The translations under genes and the position numbers were made by a program. This document shows, piece after piece, positions 1 to 8,846 of a DNA stretch of 18,025 bases. Every line of letters begins with the position of its first letter. Position 1 is the first letter of the stretch. The notes under the pieces are model-generated. The model had not been told where the DNA came from and searched no databases. It saw nothing but the letters and a program-made list of their open reading frames with translations. Origin of the DNA: Flavobacteriaceae bacterium UBA5544 (GTDB lineage: Bacteria; Bacteroidota; Bacteroidia; Flavobacteriales; Flavobacteriaceae); the NCBI GenBank assembly GCA_002426755.1, contig DINI01000022.1, positions 27,311-45,335 on the forward strand. The letters are read 5' to 3'.

Positions 1-795
1 GGAAGCGAGGGAATCGAAAAAGCAGCAGTGTTCATTGAAAACAAATTGAAGACTTATAATGTGAAGCCTTATTTTGAAACCTATCGGGATCTTTACGATG
101 CCAAAGGAAAAAAGGCCTTTAATGTGATAGGTTTCATAGAAGGAAGTGATCCTGAATTAAAAAAAGAGGTTATCATTCTCGGAGCTCATTATGACCATAT
201 TGGATTTGGAAAGCCTGTAGAGAATGACTCTATCGCGAATGGTGCAAATGATGATGCCACGGGAACAGCCGCGGTCTTGGCGATGGCCAGATATTTTGCT
301 AAAAAGAAAAACAACAAGCGTAGTATCATGTTTACGTTGTATTCAGGAGAAGAAATGGGTCTTCTTGGTTCCAAACATTTAGCCGAAAAGCTAAAGGAGA
401 AAAACATCAATGTTTACACAATGATTAATTTTGAGATGATTGGTGTGCCTATGGTTGATAAAGATTATGATGCTTATTTTACTGGTTTTGACTTATCTAA
501 TATGGCTCCAAAAATGAATGAATATGTTGGGTACAATTTATTGGGACTTCTGCCCAAAGCCAAAGAGTTTCAGTTGTTTTACCGTTCTGATAATTATTCT
601 TTTTACAAGGAATTCAATAAACCCTGTCATGCCATTTCGACGTTTGATTTTACAAATTTTGATCATTATCATAAGGTAGGGGACGAAGCTGATAAAATGG
701 ATTATGAGTTTATGGCAAGCTTGGTGAACAAAATGATTCCAGCTTTTGAAGCAATGAGTAATACCGCAACGGACGAAATAAAAATGAATGAGTAA
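1..795 (+). CDS. M28-family zinc aminopeptidase, 5' end cut by window
   Basis: The frame is open from base 1, so the true start lies left of the window; the GTG at 28 is only the first start-like codon inside it. The visible part is the catalytic half of an M28 metallopeptidase, a two-zinc exopeptidase usually exported to periplasm or surface. Metal-ligand motifs appear in family order: GAHYDH (bases 181-198), NGANDDATG (near 238-264), the SGEEMGLLGS block with the catalytic Glu and a zinc-binding Glu (near 346-375), and a late His in DHYHKVGDE (near 661-690). Domain order and spacing are normal and nothing looks broken. It overlaps the following dehydrogenase gene by 8 nt, so the two are probably co-transcribed and translationally coupled. 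The family call is firm; the substrate (N-terminal residues of peptides is typical) is inferred. Confidence 0.93.
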   Translation, partial: GSEGIEKAAVFIENKLKTYNVKPYFETYRDLYDAKGKKAFNVIGFIEGSDPELKKEVIILGAHYDHIGFGKPVENDSIANGANDDATGTAAVLAMARYFAKKKNNKRSIMFTLYSGEEMGLLGSKHLAEKLKEKNINVYTMINFEMIGVPMVDKDYDAYFTGFDLSNMAPKMNEYVGYNLLGLLPKAKEFQLFYRSDNYSFYKEFNKPCHAISTFDFTNFDHYHKVGDEADKMDYEFMASLVNKMIPAFEAMSNTATDEIKMNE

Positions 796-1471
796 GCACA
801 TCATTATTACGGGTACGAGCAGAGGAATAGGATATGAATTGGTCAAATTGTTTGCCAAACAGGGTCATAAAATATTGGCTTTGTCTCGCAATGAGAACCC
901 GATTAAATCCTTAAAACTAAAAAACATTGTAACGTTTCCTTTTGATTTAGGGGACTCGGACGCCTACCAAAAAGTTGATGATTTTGTTGCTTCAGAATGG
1001 CATCATGTAGACATATTAATCAATAATGCGGGGACATTACTAAATAAACCTTTTTCAAAAACGAGATTTGATGATTTTGAAGAAGTATATAGGACGAATG
1101 TTTTTGGAGTTGCAGAGTTGACAAGAATCGTATTGCCATTCATGAGAAAGGAAAGTCACGTAGTAACCATTAGCTCTATGGGTGGTGTACAAGGAAGTCT
1201 CAAGTTTCCTGGATTGGCGGCTTATAGTAGTAGCAAAGCAGCCGTGATTACATTAACAGAGTTACTGGCTGAAGAATATAAGGATTCTGGCATTTCTTTT
1301 AACGTATTGGCTCTTGGGGCTGTGCAAACTGAGATGTTGGCAGAAGCTTTTCCTGGTTACGAAGCGCCTACGACTGCAATAGAAATGGCAGACTATATTT
1401 CAAACTTTGCCATTAATGGTCATAAGTACTATAACGGGAAACTCCTTCAGGTTTCCAATTCTACACCTTGA
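788..1471 (+). CDS. Short-chain dehydrogenase/reductase (SDR)
   Basis: This is a 227-residue classical SDR, a cytoplasmic NAD(P)H-dependent oxidoreductase with a Rossmann fold. The cofactor loop TGTSRGIG is at residues 8-15, NNAG at 79-82, and the catalytic pair is Y146 and K150 in YSSSK, preceded by an SSMGG strand that supplies the catalytic Ser. The C-terminal substrate-binding part is short, as in compact SDRs. The ATG at 788 lies inside the last codons of the peptidase gene (ATGAATGAGTAA arrangement), which fixes the start and implies coupling. Nothing nearby identifies the substrate. It ends 20 nt before a convergent gene with no obvious intrinsic terminator in the gap. Confidence 0.92.
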   Translation: MSKHIIITGTSRGIGYELVKLFAKQGHKILALSRNENPIKSLKLKNIVTFPFDLGDSDAYQKVDDFVASEWHHVDILINNAGTLLNKPFSKTRFDDFEEVYRTNVFGVAELTRIVLPFMRKESHVVTISSMGGVQGSLKFPGLAAYSSSKAAVITLTELLAEEYKDSGISFNVLALGAVQTEMLAEAFPGYEAPTTAIEMADYISNFAINGHKYYNGKLLQVSNSTP

Positions 1472-1491
1472 ACAATAATTTTTTGAAAAAT

Positions 1492-2055
1492 CTATTCTAG
1501 AGGGAATGCCATTCCGAAAGCTATGGCGCCTCCGAACTGCTTCACGGTATCATGATAGTAGTACGTGAACGCTACTTCATATGTATGGTCGCGCCCTATT
1601 GCCAATCCGACACTGAAAGGGATATGCATAATCAATCCTTTTTCCTCTTTATCGGAAAGAGGCGTATGCGTGACAAATGAACCAACGGAACCTCCAATAC
1701 CTAACTCAATAAAAGGTGCGACATAAGGAATCGGAGCAGCAAAGCGCACTTTTCCGCCAAACATGAATGCATTGGTCGTTACCTTATATTCTATTTCATC
1801 ATTTTCAAAGGCATTATTTGCCGGTGAGGTAAATAAAACTCCTGCGTAAGGACGCACTCCTATCCATCTACTAAAAGTCCAAACATATTCGCCTTGAGCA
1901 TAAAACCCGGAGCCATTTACTTCGAGTTCATCATAAGGGTCGGTTAGTCCATATCCTATGGAAGCATTGATAAATTTACCTTCCCTAGGTTGGGCTTTAA
2001 GGGTGTTTAGAGCACATAAAGCAATAATGATGGTAGTGACAATTCTGTAAGACAT
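1492..2055 (-). CDS. Small secreted / outer-membrane beta-barrel-like protein
   Basis: This 187-residue protein has a clear signal peptide: Arg near the N terminus, a hydrophobic stretch TIIIALCAL, and a likely cut after A21 in LKA-Q. The mature part has alternating short amphipathic, glycine/aromatic-rich segments such as IGVRPYAGVLF, APFIELGIGGSVGSF and YEVAFTYYYHD, which resembles a small outer-membrane porin-like barrel (OMP_b-brl type). There are no catalytic motifs. It is monocistronic and convergent with the SDR gene. Location is inferred from the signal peptide and strand pattern; function is unknown. Confidence 0.75.
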   Translation of the reverse strand: MSYRIVTTIIIALCALNTLKAQPREGKFINASIGYGLTDPYDELEVNGSGFYAQGEYVWTFSRWIGVRPYAGVLFTSPANNAFENDEIEYKVTTNAFMFGGKVRFAAPIPYVAPFIELGIGGSVGSFVTHTPLSDKEEKGLIMHIPFSVGLAIGRDHTYEVAFTYYYHDTVKQFGGAIAFGMAFPLE

Positions 2056-2190
2056 ATGAGGTTTATCGGTTTAATTTGGAGGGCTAATATAATTATTTTA
2101 ACTATAGTTTTATTCTAAAAATAAATTTAGCCCCAAACAAAAGATACACGCCCATTTGAAAGTGAATGTGAATTTGATTAAAGTAATGTC

Positions 2191-2700
2191 TTATCGCGTA
2201 ATCCCTTGGGTAGTGAATGAAATGCCTTGCTGACCAGAGGTTGAAATCATCACAGCATCAAAAACAGGATCCAAATAGCCTTCTTTGCGTGACCAATCAA
2301 ATATAAAATTGGCGCCACTTCCTCCATGTGTGTCTTTTTCATTGATGACAATTTCGATGGTTTCCAAAGGTTTTAAGTAAATCGGGGATTTGAGGTAGGA
2401 ACGGATTAAATCACCTTCAGTATTGTAATAGTCCGCTTTGCTTATGTAGATGGTGTCTGTAGAACTGATATTACGCAGGCTAACGGTGACTGTTAGGTTG
2501 ATGACACGATGTTCCGTAACACTGTAGATAGTGGAATAAACTGCCAAATAACTGCTGCCTTGCTCTAGGCTATCTGCTGGATTGAGTTGAGCAGATCTTT
2601 TTTTCCAATTGATTGGAACAATGTTATCTTGAACTGGTTCTTGATTTGCACAAGAAAAAACCATTAGGAGAAGAAGTGTTATGAGCAAGAAGTTTTTCAT
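2191..2700 (-). CDS. DUF3124-family lipoprotein
   Basis: This 169-residue protein has a lipoprotein signal peptide with Cys17 in VFSC, so it is probably lipid-anchored in the periplasm or outer membrane. The mature part matches what I know of DUF3124: SLEQGSSYLAVYSTIYS, then the strand TVTVSLRNISSTDTIYI, then a DYYNTEGDLI segment, and the highly conserved block containing KDTHGGSGANFIFDW followed by PVFDAVMISTSGQQGISF. The family has no assigned biochemical function. Length and order are typical. It is divergent from the large T9SS protein across a 117-nt AT-rich gap. Confidence 0.85.
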   Translation of the reverse strand: MKNFLLITLLLLMVFSCANQEPVQDNIVPINWKKRSAQLNPADSLEQGSSYLAVYSTIYSVTEHRVINLTVTVSLRNISSTDTIYISKADYYNTEGDLIRSYLKSPIYLKPLETIEIVINEKDTHGGSGANFIFDWSRKEGYLDPVFDAVMISTSGQQGISFTTQGITR

Positions 2701-2767
2701 TCTATAAAAATAGGAAAAATACAGTAAAAACGCTTTTTTTTAAAAGCCGAATCAATTGTTTTTCAAG

Positions 2768-2801
2768 TTTGTCTTTATTTAACCGCGAATTCATATATTT
2801 A
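2768..2801 (+). promoter_or_regulatory. Possible Bacteroidota-type promoter for the large secreted protein
   Basis: A TTTG at 2768-2771 is followed about 22 nt later by TATATTTA at 2794-2801. This resembles the Bacteroidota -33 TTG / -7 TAnnTTTG promoter, with A instead of the last G. It would start transcription roughly 12 nt before the GTG start at 2818. The match is imperfect in AT-rich sequence, so this is tentative. Confidence 0.25.
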
Positions 2802-2817
2802 TAAAAAAAATGTTATT

Positions 2818-5800
2818 GTGGGAGTAAAATTACCTTACAGTCAACTTGTTGCTGCTTTTTTGTTTGCTGTCTCAAGTCTTGGCACTTCTCTTCTTGCACA
2901 AACCTTTGAACGTATTGAAGCCATCTCTGGTCTTCAAGCACTTCAATACAATAATGGGGTTGCTGTAGCTGATTATGACGGTGATAATGATCTTGATATG
3001 TTTGTGGTTGCATTGGCGCAAGATGATGCATCCAATGATGCGTCCCACAGTCGATTGTTACGAAACAACAACAATGGCACGTTCACAGATGTGACTGCTG
3101 CTTCGGGTTTGGTAAACCTATTGCCGTTTAATGCAAATGTGGATGTGTTTTATGGTTTGAAAGGTTTTAAACACGGCGTTTCTTGGGGCGATTATGACAA
3201 TGATGGTTTTCCAGATATCTTCTTTACACATTCATTTAAGGTGCAGTTGTTCCATAATGAAGGTGATGGGACGTTCGTTGACGTGACGCAAGCCGCTGGT
3301 TTTTCTCCAACCAATCAATGTAGAAACATGGGCGCTACATGGTTTGATTATGACAACGATGGTTTTCTCGATATTTTTGTCAATGATTGGGATGCCTGTG
3401 CCAGCAATTCCTTATACAGAAATAATGGCAATGGGACGTTTCAAAATGTGACAACGCCTTCTGGGATAGCCGTTCCTGAACATCATCCTAGTTATATCGG
3501 AGTACCATTTGATATCAATAATGACGGATGGATGGACTTATACGTGTCCAACGATTACGATAAACCGAACCATTTATTTGTCAACCAAACTGGGGCAAGT
3601 TTTGTTGAGCAAGCCACAGGTTATGGCCTCAATAACATGATGGATGACATGGGCATTGCTGTTGGCGATTTTAATTTGGATGGTGCGTTTGATATGTTCA
3701 TCACAGGTATAGATGAGAACGTATTATTGCAAAATGACGGTGCCAACCATTTTACGGAAACGTCTGCTGTAAATGGGATTCCTGCGACAGGTTGGGGTTG
3801 GGGCACACGGTTTGCTGATTTCGATTTGGATGGGGACGAAGATTTAGTCATTGTCAATGGCTTTGAATTTCAACAACGCAGTACGGAGCGCAATGTCTAT
3901 TTTAAAAATATGGCAATTGAAGGTCAGACGGGGTTTACGGACGCCTCCTCATCTGTCAATTTTAATGATTTAACAGTGAGTGTCGAAGCTGTGGATTTTG
4001 ACTATGACAATGATGGCGATTTGGATATTTATGTCACCAATGCAGACCAGACTTCTTTTTTCTATGAAAATAAAATCCTTAATTATGATTCCGTGAGTGA
4101 CTTACATTGGTTTAAGGTATTGCTACAAGGAACGGTTTCCAATAGAGATGCCATAGGAACAGAATTGACTTTGACAACGACGCAAGGGGTTTTTAAAAGA
4201 AATTATACAGGTGTTGGTTTTTTATCACAAAGCCTTCAGGCAGTTCATTTTGGCTTGAATGGTACTACTGACATTGCTTCATTGCAAATCAAATGGCCTT
4301 CAGGATTGGTAGAAACATTTCAAAATTTGGATGCGGATACCACAATTAAAGCCATTGAGGGTCAAGGCTATTCTGTCATGGACATTCAACCTAGTATCAA
4401 AATCTATGGGTGTACGGATCCCGCATCGTGTAGTTATAATCCGGAGGCTACTTTAGATAATGGAACGTGTACGTATCTGCCGCCAACAGCTATTACAGGC
4501 GCATCAACTTCTGGTTTTTATCGAACGGAAACTTACACGTATAACATGCCAGATACGTCCATCACCACTTGGACGGTTAATGGTGGTGAACTTTTGGATG
4601 GTCAGGGAACGAGTGCTATTTCTGTTCGGTGGGGCATTGGCGCAACTGGTTCTGTTTCGGTTGTTGAATCGAATGGTACCTGTTCTAGTTTACCTGTGAC
4701 CTTGGATGTCAGTCTGGATTTGGCCAATGTGCCTGCAGATAAGTCCATTGCTCGGTTGTGGAATGAAGTATTGCTAGATGCCATAAGAGGTGACTTTGCA
4801 CGTCCTACCGTACACGCAAGAAATCTGTTTCACGCAAGTATTGCAATGTATGATGCGTGGGCGATTTATGATGATAAGGCAACCACTTATTTAATAGGAA
4901 AAGACGTGCATGGGTTTACAAGTGCGCTTGTCGATTTTATTCCGACCCAAAGCATCGAGGCATCAAGGAAGAAAGCCATAAGTTATGCGATGTATCGACT
5001 GCTGACCTATCGTTTTCAAAACTCACCTAGTGCTGTGCGCATCAAAGCCGAATGCGATTTCCTTATGGCTCAATTAGGGTATGAGACGCAACTGGCCACA
5101 GGAGTCAACTATGAATATGGCAATGCCGCAGCTTTGGGCAATTACATTGCCCAAACAATCATCAATTATGGACAGGGAGATGGCGCACGTGAGGCAGAGT
5201 TGTATACCAATGCCTATTACCAACCATTCAATCCGCCATTGGCGCCCGTATTGCCTGGCAATCCTGATATACTTGACCCTAATCGTTGGCAACCGTTGAG
5301 CTTGGATACGTTTATTGACCAAAGTGGCAATACCATTCCGGGAACGACTCCAAACTTTTTAAGCCCTGAATGGGGCAATGTGATGCCTTTTGCATTAACC
5401 GATGCAGAGAGCACAACGTATGAACGTAATGGACATGATTACAAAGTCTACCACGACCCATCCGAGCCACCTCATATTGGTTCTGCGGATGTGGATTCGG
5501 ATGCTGCTTATAAATGGTCCTTTGCCTTAAACAGTATTTGGGGGTCTCATTTATCTCCTGACGATGGAGTGCTATGGGATATTTCACCAAAACATATTGG
5601 AAATATTGCTTTTGATGATTTACCTAGGAATTACAATGACTACCCAAATTTTTATAAATTACTAGAAGGTGGCGACATAGGGCAGGGAAGAGCTATAAAT
5701 CCAGTGACCGGTAATGCTTATGCTTCGCAATATGTGCCAAGAGGTGATTATACCCGTGTACTTGCGGAGTTTTGGGCTGATGGGCCTAATTCTGAAACGC

Positions 5801-6849
5801 CACCAGGACATTGGTTCACAATATTGAATTATGTAAGTGACAATCCGTTATTGGTAAAGAAACTGAATGGCGTAGGAGACACTTTAGACCCTTTGGAGTG
5901 GGACGTTAAAGCCTATTTTATTTTAGGAGGCACAATGCACGATGCAGCCATTTCGGCTTGGGGTGTAAAGGGATGGTATGATTATATCAGGCCTATTTCG
6001 GCCATTCGATACATGGCAGAGCAGGGACAGAGTACGGATGCATCCCTACCGAATTATAATGTGAATGGAATTCCACTGCGAGAGGGCTATATTGAAGTGG
6101 TACAAGCAGGCGATGCCTTGGCTGGAAATGGAAATGAAAACGTTGGAAAGATTAAGCTCTACACATGGCGAGGGCATGATTATATCGAAAACACAGCTAC
6201 AGATGAAGCAGGCGTAGGTTGGATATTGGCGGACAATTGGTGGCCTTACCAACGTCCAAGTTTTGTAACACCACCGTTTGCAGGTTATGTGTCCGGACAT
6301 TCTACCTATTCGCGTGCGGCGGCAGAGGTAATGACCCGAATCACCGGTAGTGAGTACTTTCCCGGGGGGTTGGGTGAGTTTATTGCAAAGAAAAACGAAT
6401 TTTTAGTGTTTGAAGAAGGCCCTTCCGTCGATGTTACACTTCAATGGGCGACCTATCGGGATGCGTCGGATCAATGTAGCCTTTCGAGGATATGGGGCGG
6501 GATTCATCCACCTGCAGACGATATTCCTGGGCGGTTGATGGGTGAAGCCATCGGAAAGGAAGCCTTTGATTTTGCGATTCCTTATTTCAATTCATCTGTT
6601 ATCAATTCGCTTGATGAAGATATGATGGTCTATCCTAACCCTGTTTGGAATAAAGAAGTGTTTGTGACACATACAACGGCCACGGATTCTTTTCATCTAT
6701 TTGATATTCAAGGACGACTTATTAAGATAGCGGACCGACAATTTAACGAGTCTACTGGTGTTACACGTTTGGCATTTCCAGAAACTACCTCTGCCGGGTT
6801 CTATGTGTTGAGGGTAAATGGCACGTCAAGAACTTTGATTGTGCGCTGA
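2818..6849 (+). CDS. T9SS-exported FG-GAP / ASPIC-UnbV / vanadium haloperoxidase-like fusion protein
   Basis: This 1,343-residue protein starts at GTG; no ATG lies in frame upstream. It has a signal peptide cut near A27. Residues about 45-420 hold seven FG-GAP/VCBS-type calcium-loop repeats (for example DYDGDNDLD, DYDNDGFPD, DYDNDGFLD, DINNDGWMD, DYDNDGDLD). Residues about 430-525 are an ASPIC/UnbV domain. Residues 531-551 are a Cys-rich GCTDPASCSYNP linker motif, then an Ig/PKD-like stretch. Residues about 640-1255 form a PAP2/vanadium-dependent haloperoxidase domain. Its anion-binding residues are all present with classical spacing: K1051 and R1058 (KGWYDYIRP), S1159-G1160-H1161 (SGHS), and R1224 with H1230 (SRIWGGIH). 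From about 1266 there is a T9SS sorting domain (MMVYPNP... FYVLRVNG). It is therefore predicted to sit at the cell surface or be released. Halide oxidation is inferred; a phosphatase activity of the same fold cannot be excluded. Confidence 0.9.
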   Translation: MGVKLPYSQLVAAFLFAVSSLGTSLLAQTFERIEAISGLQALQYNNGVAVADYDGDNDLDMFVVALAQDDASNDASHSRLLRNNNNGTFTDVTAASGLVNLLPFNANVDVFYGLKGFKHGVSWGDYDNDGFPDIFFTHSFKVQLFHNEGDGTFVDVTQAAGFSPTNQCRNMGATWFDYDNDGFLDIFVNDWDACASNSLYRNNGNGTFQNVTTPSGIAVPEHHPSYIGVPFDINNDGWMDLYVSNDYDKPNHLFVNQTGASFVEQATGYGLNNMMDDMGIAVGDFNLDGAFDMFITGIDENVLLQNDGANHFTETSAVNGIPATGWGWGTRFADFDLDGDEDLVIVNGFEFQQRSTERNVYFKNMAIEGQTGFTDASSSVNFNDLTVSVEAVDFDYDNDGDLDIYVTNADQTSFFYENKILNYDSVSDLHWFKVLLQGTVSNRDAIGTELTLTTTQGVFKRNYTGVGFLSQSLQAVHFGLNGTTDIASLQIKWPSGLVETFQNLDADTTIKAIEGQGYSVMDIQPSIKIYGCTDPASCSYNPEATLDNGTCTYLPPTAITGASTSGFYRTETYTYNMPDTSITTWTVNGGELLDGQGTSAISVRWGIGATGSVSVVESNGTCSSLPVTLDVSLDLANVPADKSIARLWNEVLLDAIRGDFARPTVHARNLFHASIAMYDAWAIYDDKATTYLIGKDVHGFTSALVDFIPTQSIEASRKKAISYAMYRLLTYRFQNSPSAVRIKAECDFLMAQLGYETQLATGVNYEYGNAAALGNYIAQTIINYGQGDGAREAELYTNAYYQPFNPPLAPVLPGNPDILDPNRWQPLSLDTFIDQSGNTIPGTTPNFLSPEWGNVMPFALTDAESTTYERNGHDYKVYHDPSEPPHIGSADVDSDAAYKWSFALNSIWGSHLSPDDGVLWDISPKHIGNIAFDDLPRNYNDYPNFYKLLEGGDIGQGRAINPVTGNAYASQYVPRGDYTRVLAEFWADGPNSETPPGHWFTILNYVSDNPLLVKKLNGVGDTLDPLEWDVKAYFILGGTMHDAAISAWGVKGWYDYIRPISAIRYMAEQGQSTDASLPNYNVNGIPLREGYIEVVQAGDALAGNGNENVGKIKLYTWRGHDYIENTATDEAGVGWILADNWWPYQRPSFVTPPFAGYVSGHSTYSRAAAEVMTRITGSEYFPGGLGEFIAKKNEFLVFEEGPSVDVTLQWATYRDASDQCSLSRIWGGIHPPADDIPGRLMGEAIGKEAFDFAIPYFNSSVINSLDEDMMVYPNPVWNKEVFVTHTTATDSFHLFDIQGRLIKIADRQFNESTGVTRLAFPETTSAGFYVLRVNGTSRTLIVR

Positions 6850-6858
6850 TTGTTGATT

Positions 6859-7227
6859 CTATTTTTCGACTCTCAAAATCTTCTCCATTTTACGTCCTTT
6901 GGCTAATTCATCAACCAACTTGTCCAAGTATCTTACTTCTTTGGTCAATTGGTTTTCGATCTCTTCTATCCGATAGCCACAGATGACACCAGTGATTAAA
7001 TGTGCATTAGGATGTATGGAAGCTCCTTTGAAGAATTCCTGAAAGGTAACTTTATCTTTAATGAGTTGTTGCAGTTTTTTATCGTCATAACCTGTTAGCC
7101 AAGTAATCACCTGATGCAACTCTTCTTTGGTCCTGTTTTTTTTCTCAACTTTTGTGACATAGTGCGGATACACTGATGCAAATGTCAGTTTTGCCATACG
7201 GTCATTATGATCTTTTGACGTATTCAT
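6859..7227 (-). CDS. DUF2200-family protein
   Basis: This 122-residue, probably cytoplasmic protein has the recognisable DUF2200 order: FASVYPHYVTKVEKKNRTKEEL, WLTGYDDKKLQQLI, an FF-containing helix, HLITGVICGYRIEEIE, and the conserved end REVRYLDKLVDELAKGRKMEKIL-like (here KEVRYLDKLVDELAKGRKM). Biochemical function is unknown. The ATG at 7227 places the family start in the usual position. It ends 9 nt from the convergent end of the giant gene and is followed upstream by a small membrane-protein gene on the same strand, 23 nt away, so the two may share a transcript. Confidence 0.85.
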   Translation of the reverse strand: MNTSKDHNDRMAKLTFASVYPHYVTKVEKKNRTKEELHQVITWLTGYDDKKLQQLIKDKVTFQEFFKGASIHPNAHLITGVICGYRIEEIENQLTKEVRYLDKLVDELAKGRKMEKILRVEK

Positions 7228-7250
7228 ATTCTGGTTTTTTTAAATTGTAT

Positions 7251-7535
7251 TTATAAAGTTTGGTCCGCAGTGACTATTCCTAATTCTTTCATCAGTTGGT
7301 CTCTTTTCTCGTATAATTCCTTTAGATAAAGACCGTCCTGTATTTTCCATCCGATATGTCCTATGACACAAATAATGGTATATAACGATGCTATAATCAG
7401 TGCCACTTGCCAATAAGATGCATCTATTATTTTTAGAATGCTTGTGCCTTTAAATTCTGACTCGCCAAGACCTTGCGCAGGAACAGCCAATGACAGCAAC
7501 ACACCAAGTGCACATAACCTCCAAAAGTTTTTCAT
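7251..7535 (-). CDS. Small membrane or secreted protein, unknown
   Basis: I choose the ATG at 7535 (94 residues) over the upstream in-frame GTG at 7592, because it starts directly on a signal-peptide-like segment (MKNFWRLCALGVLLSLAVP, probable cut after PAQG). A second hydrophobic helix, QVALIIASLYTIICVIGHIGW, follows, then a charged helical tail with YEKRDQLMKELG. It is probably an inner-membrane protein with one helix after signal cleavage and a cytoplasmic tail. I do not recognise a family. It lies just upstream of the DUF2200 gene on the same strand. Confidence 0.6.
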   Translation of the reverse strand: MKNFWRLCALGVLLSLAVPAQGLGESEFKGTSILKIIDASYWQVALIIASLYTIICVIGHIGWKIQDGLYLKELYEKRDQLMKELGIVTADQTL

Positions 7536-7657
7536 GATAAAACCCTTATGTTTATTGACGTCATCTATCTGTCTCAAGGTTGATAAAAGCACTTTCTTTT
7601 TATAATATCGTTCATCTGAATCCAGAATGTTTGGGGTTTTTATTGTTAGTAATCTTG

Positions 7658-8029
7658 CTATTGTTTACGCTTTGTCTTTTTGCTTGCTTTCGCCAAAGGA
7701 TTATGATCCAAGCATTTCTGTAGCCAAAAGCCCAAATCCGCCGCGTTTCGGTGACCTTCTTCGGTGACGTAGATATAACCCTTCATCGGTTTGCCGGTAA
7801 ACTCCATAGGGATGACATGGTCTTTTTCAAGAGCTTTTTCATAGGCAGCTTCACCAATTCTACACATCAGCACATCCGCGTTGGTCACTTTGTCTATATG
7901 CGAGCCACAGCACATCTTATTGTCTACCATAAAACATACACCACCAAACATGGCTTTCTCATAAAAGTCCGCGTCTTTCTGTTGAAAAAACGTTCGGATT
8001 CTCAGGATGGTAGCTTCGTTATAAGGCAT
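7658..8029 (-). CDS. TfoX/Sxy N-terminal-domain protein
   Basis: This 123-residue protein has the TfoX-N pattern: a helical start, then EKAMFGGVCFMVDNKMCCG, a strand VLMCRIG with AAYEKAL, then FTGKPMKGYIYV and the helix ADLGFWLQKCLD, ending in a Lys-rich tail. Only the N-terminal domain is present; the C-terminal DNA-repair-like domain of TfoX/Sxy competence regulators is absent, which is common for Bacteroidota homologues. A role in competence should not be assumed. Short single-gene unit. Confidence 0.87.
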   Translation of the reverse strand: MPYNEATILRIRTFFQQKDADFYEKAMFGGVCFMVDNKMCCGSHIDKVTNADVLMCRIGEAAYEKALEKDHVIPMEFTGKPMKGYIYVTEEGHRNAADLGFWLQKCLDHNPLAKASKKTKRKQ

Positions 8030-8190
8030 TGGTGTTTTTACATTTATGCTTTATAAAGATGGGAATTGTTAGCGAAATGTGCAAGAGTAGAGATTTAAAA
8101 TATAACCAAACGCCTAATTTTCCCAAATGAATGACGCCGATCTTTGTGAATGAGTCATTGTTTGCCTCTAAAGGATCCAAAATTCATTCT

Positions 8191-8670
8191 TCAAGAATTC
8201 TTCATAATATCTTTAGATGTTTGAGGACCTAGCTGCTCGGCTAATCCGATAAGAAGCCCTTCCGTTCCACGAATGTAGCAAAGGCGGTAGATGTTTTCAT
8301 AATTAACCACCTCACCAACGATTTCAGCACCGTGCTTTTCAAGTCTTGACAGCAATTCGTCAAGATGGTTAACCCTAAACATGATACGGAGATAACCAAG
8401 AGCGTTTACTGGAGCTGTTCGGTGATCTGCTATGGTCCGAGGAGTGATAAATTGTGAAAGTTCAAGTCGGCTATGTCCGTCTGGAGTCACCATCATTGCG
8501 ACCTCAACCGACTGGTCTCCAAGTCCGGTGACGCGCCCTGCCCATTTGCCTTCAACCATGGCACGTCCTTCAAGTGTCAGCCCGATTTCTTTGAAAAAGG
8601 AAATAGCATTGTCTAGGGATTCTACAACAATACCCACATTGTTCATTTCCACTAAATTATTTTTTGACAT
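8191..8670 (-). CDS. VOC-superfamily (glyoxalase/bleomycin-resistance-like) protein
   Basis: This 159-residue protein has a paired beta-alpha-beta-beta-beta VOC layout: EMNNVGIVVESLDNAISFFKEIG opens the first half, LELSQF ends it, LRIMFRVNHLDELLSRLEKHG opens the second, and YIRGTEGLLIGLAEQLG closes it. The His usual in the first strand (HH/HV position) is replaced by Asn-Val, so the metal site may be altered and the activity cannot be named. It lies just left of the first decayed cassette-type repeat. Confidence 0.85.
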   Translation of the reverse strand: MSKNNLVEMNNVGIVVESLDNAISFFKEIGLTLEGRAMVEGKWAGRVTGLGDQSVEVAMMVTPDGHSRLELSQFITPRTIADHRTAPVNALGYLRIMFRVNHLDELLSRLEKHGAEIVGEVVNYENIYRLCYIRGTEGLLIGLAEQLGPQTSKDIMKNS

Positions 8671-8749
8671 GATTAATCGTTTATTGGTGTGTGAATATCT
8701 GATTTATATACCTGAATTTTGCTTATGTACCATTGTAGTTTCCATACAC

Positions 8750-8845
8750 ATATCATTAAAAGTACAAAACTCATCTGAAATATCCGCTGGGATTTTCGAA
8801 GATAGCTATGAACAAACAGTGGCTTAAACAAGATGTTGTGATATG
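8750..8845 (+). repeat. Decayed attC-like repeat (A2)
   Basis: The segment CATTAAAAGTACAAAACT (8754-8771) is repeated exactly at 11139-11156. The following CTGAAA...ATCC-GCTG-GGATTTTC...GAAG stretch aligns with the middle of the well-preserved element at 12693-12829. It ends in GATGTTGTGATATG, a core-like GTTGTG (8835-8840) 6 nt before the stop codon of the LRR-like gene. The left arm is not recognisable, so the left boundary is uncertain. Confidence 0.5.
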
Positions 8846-8846
8846 T

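Noticed and set aside
8432..8827. 131-codon plus-strand frame opposite the VOC gene
   Set aside because: It is antisense to a well-supported VOC gene and to a decayed repeat, with Ser/Thr-rich composition typical of a shadow frame.
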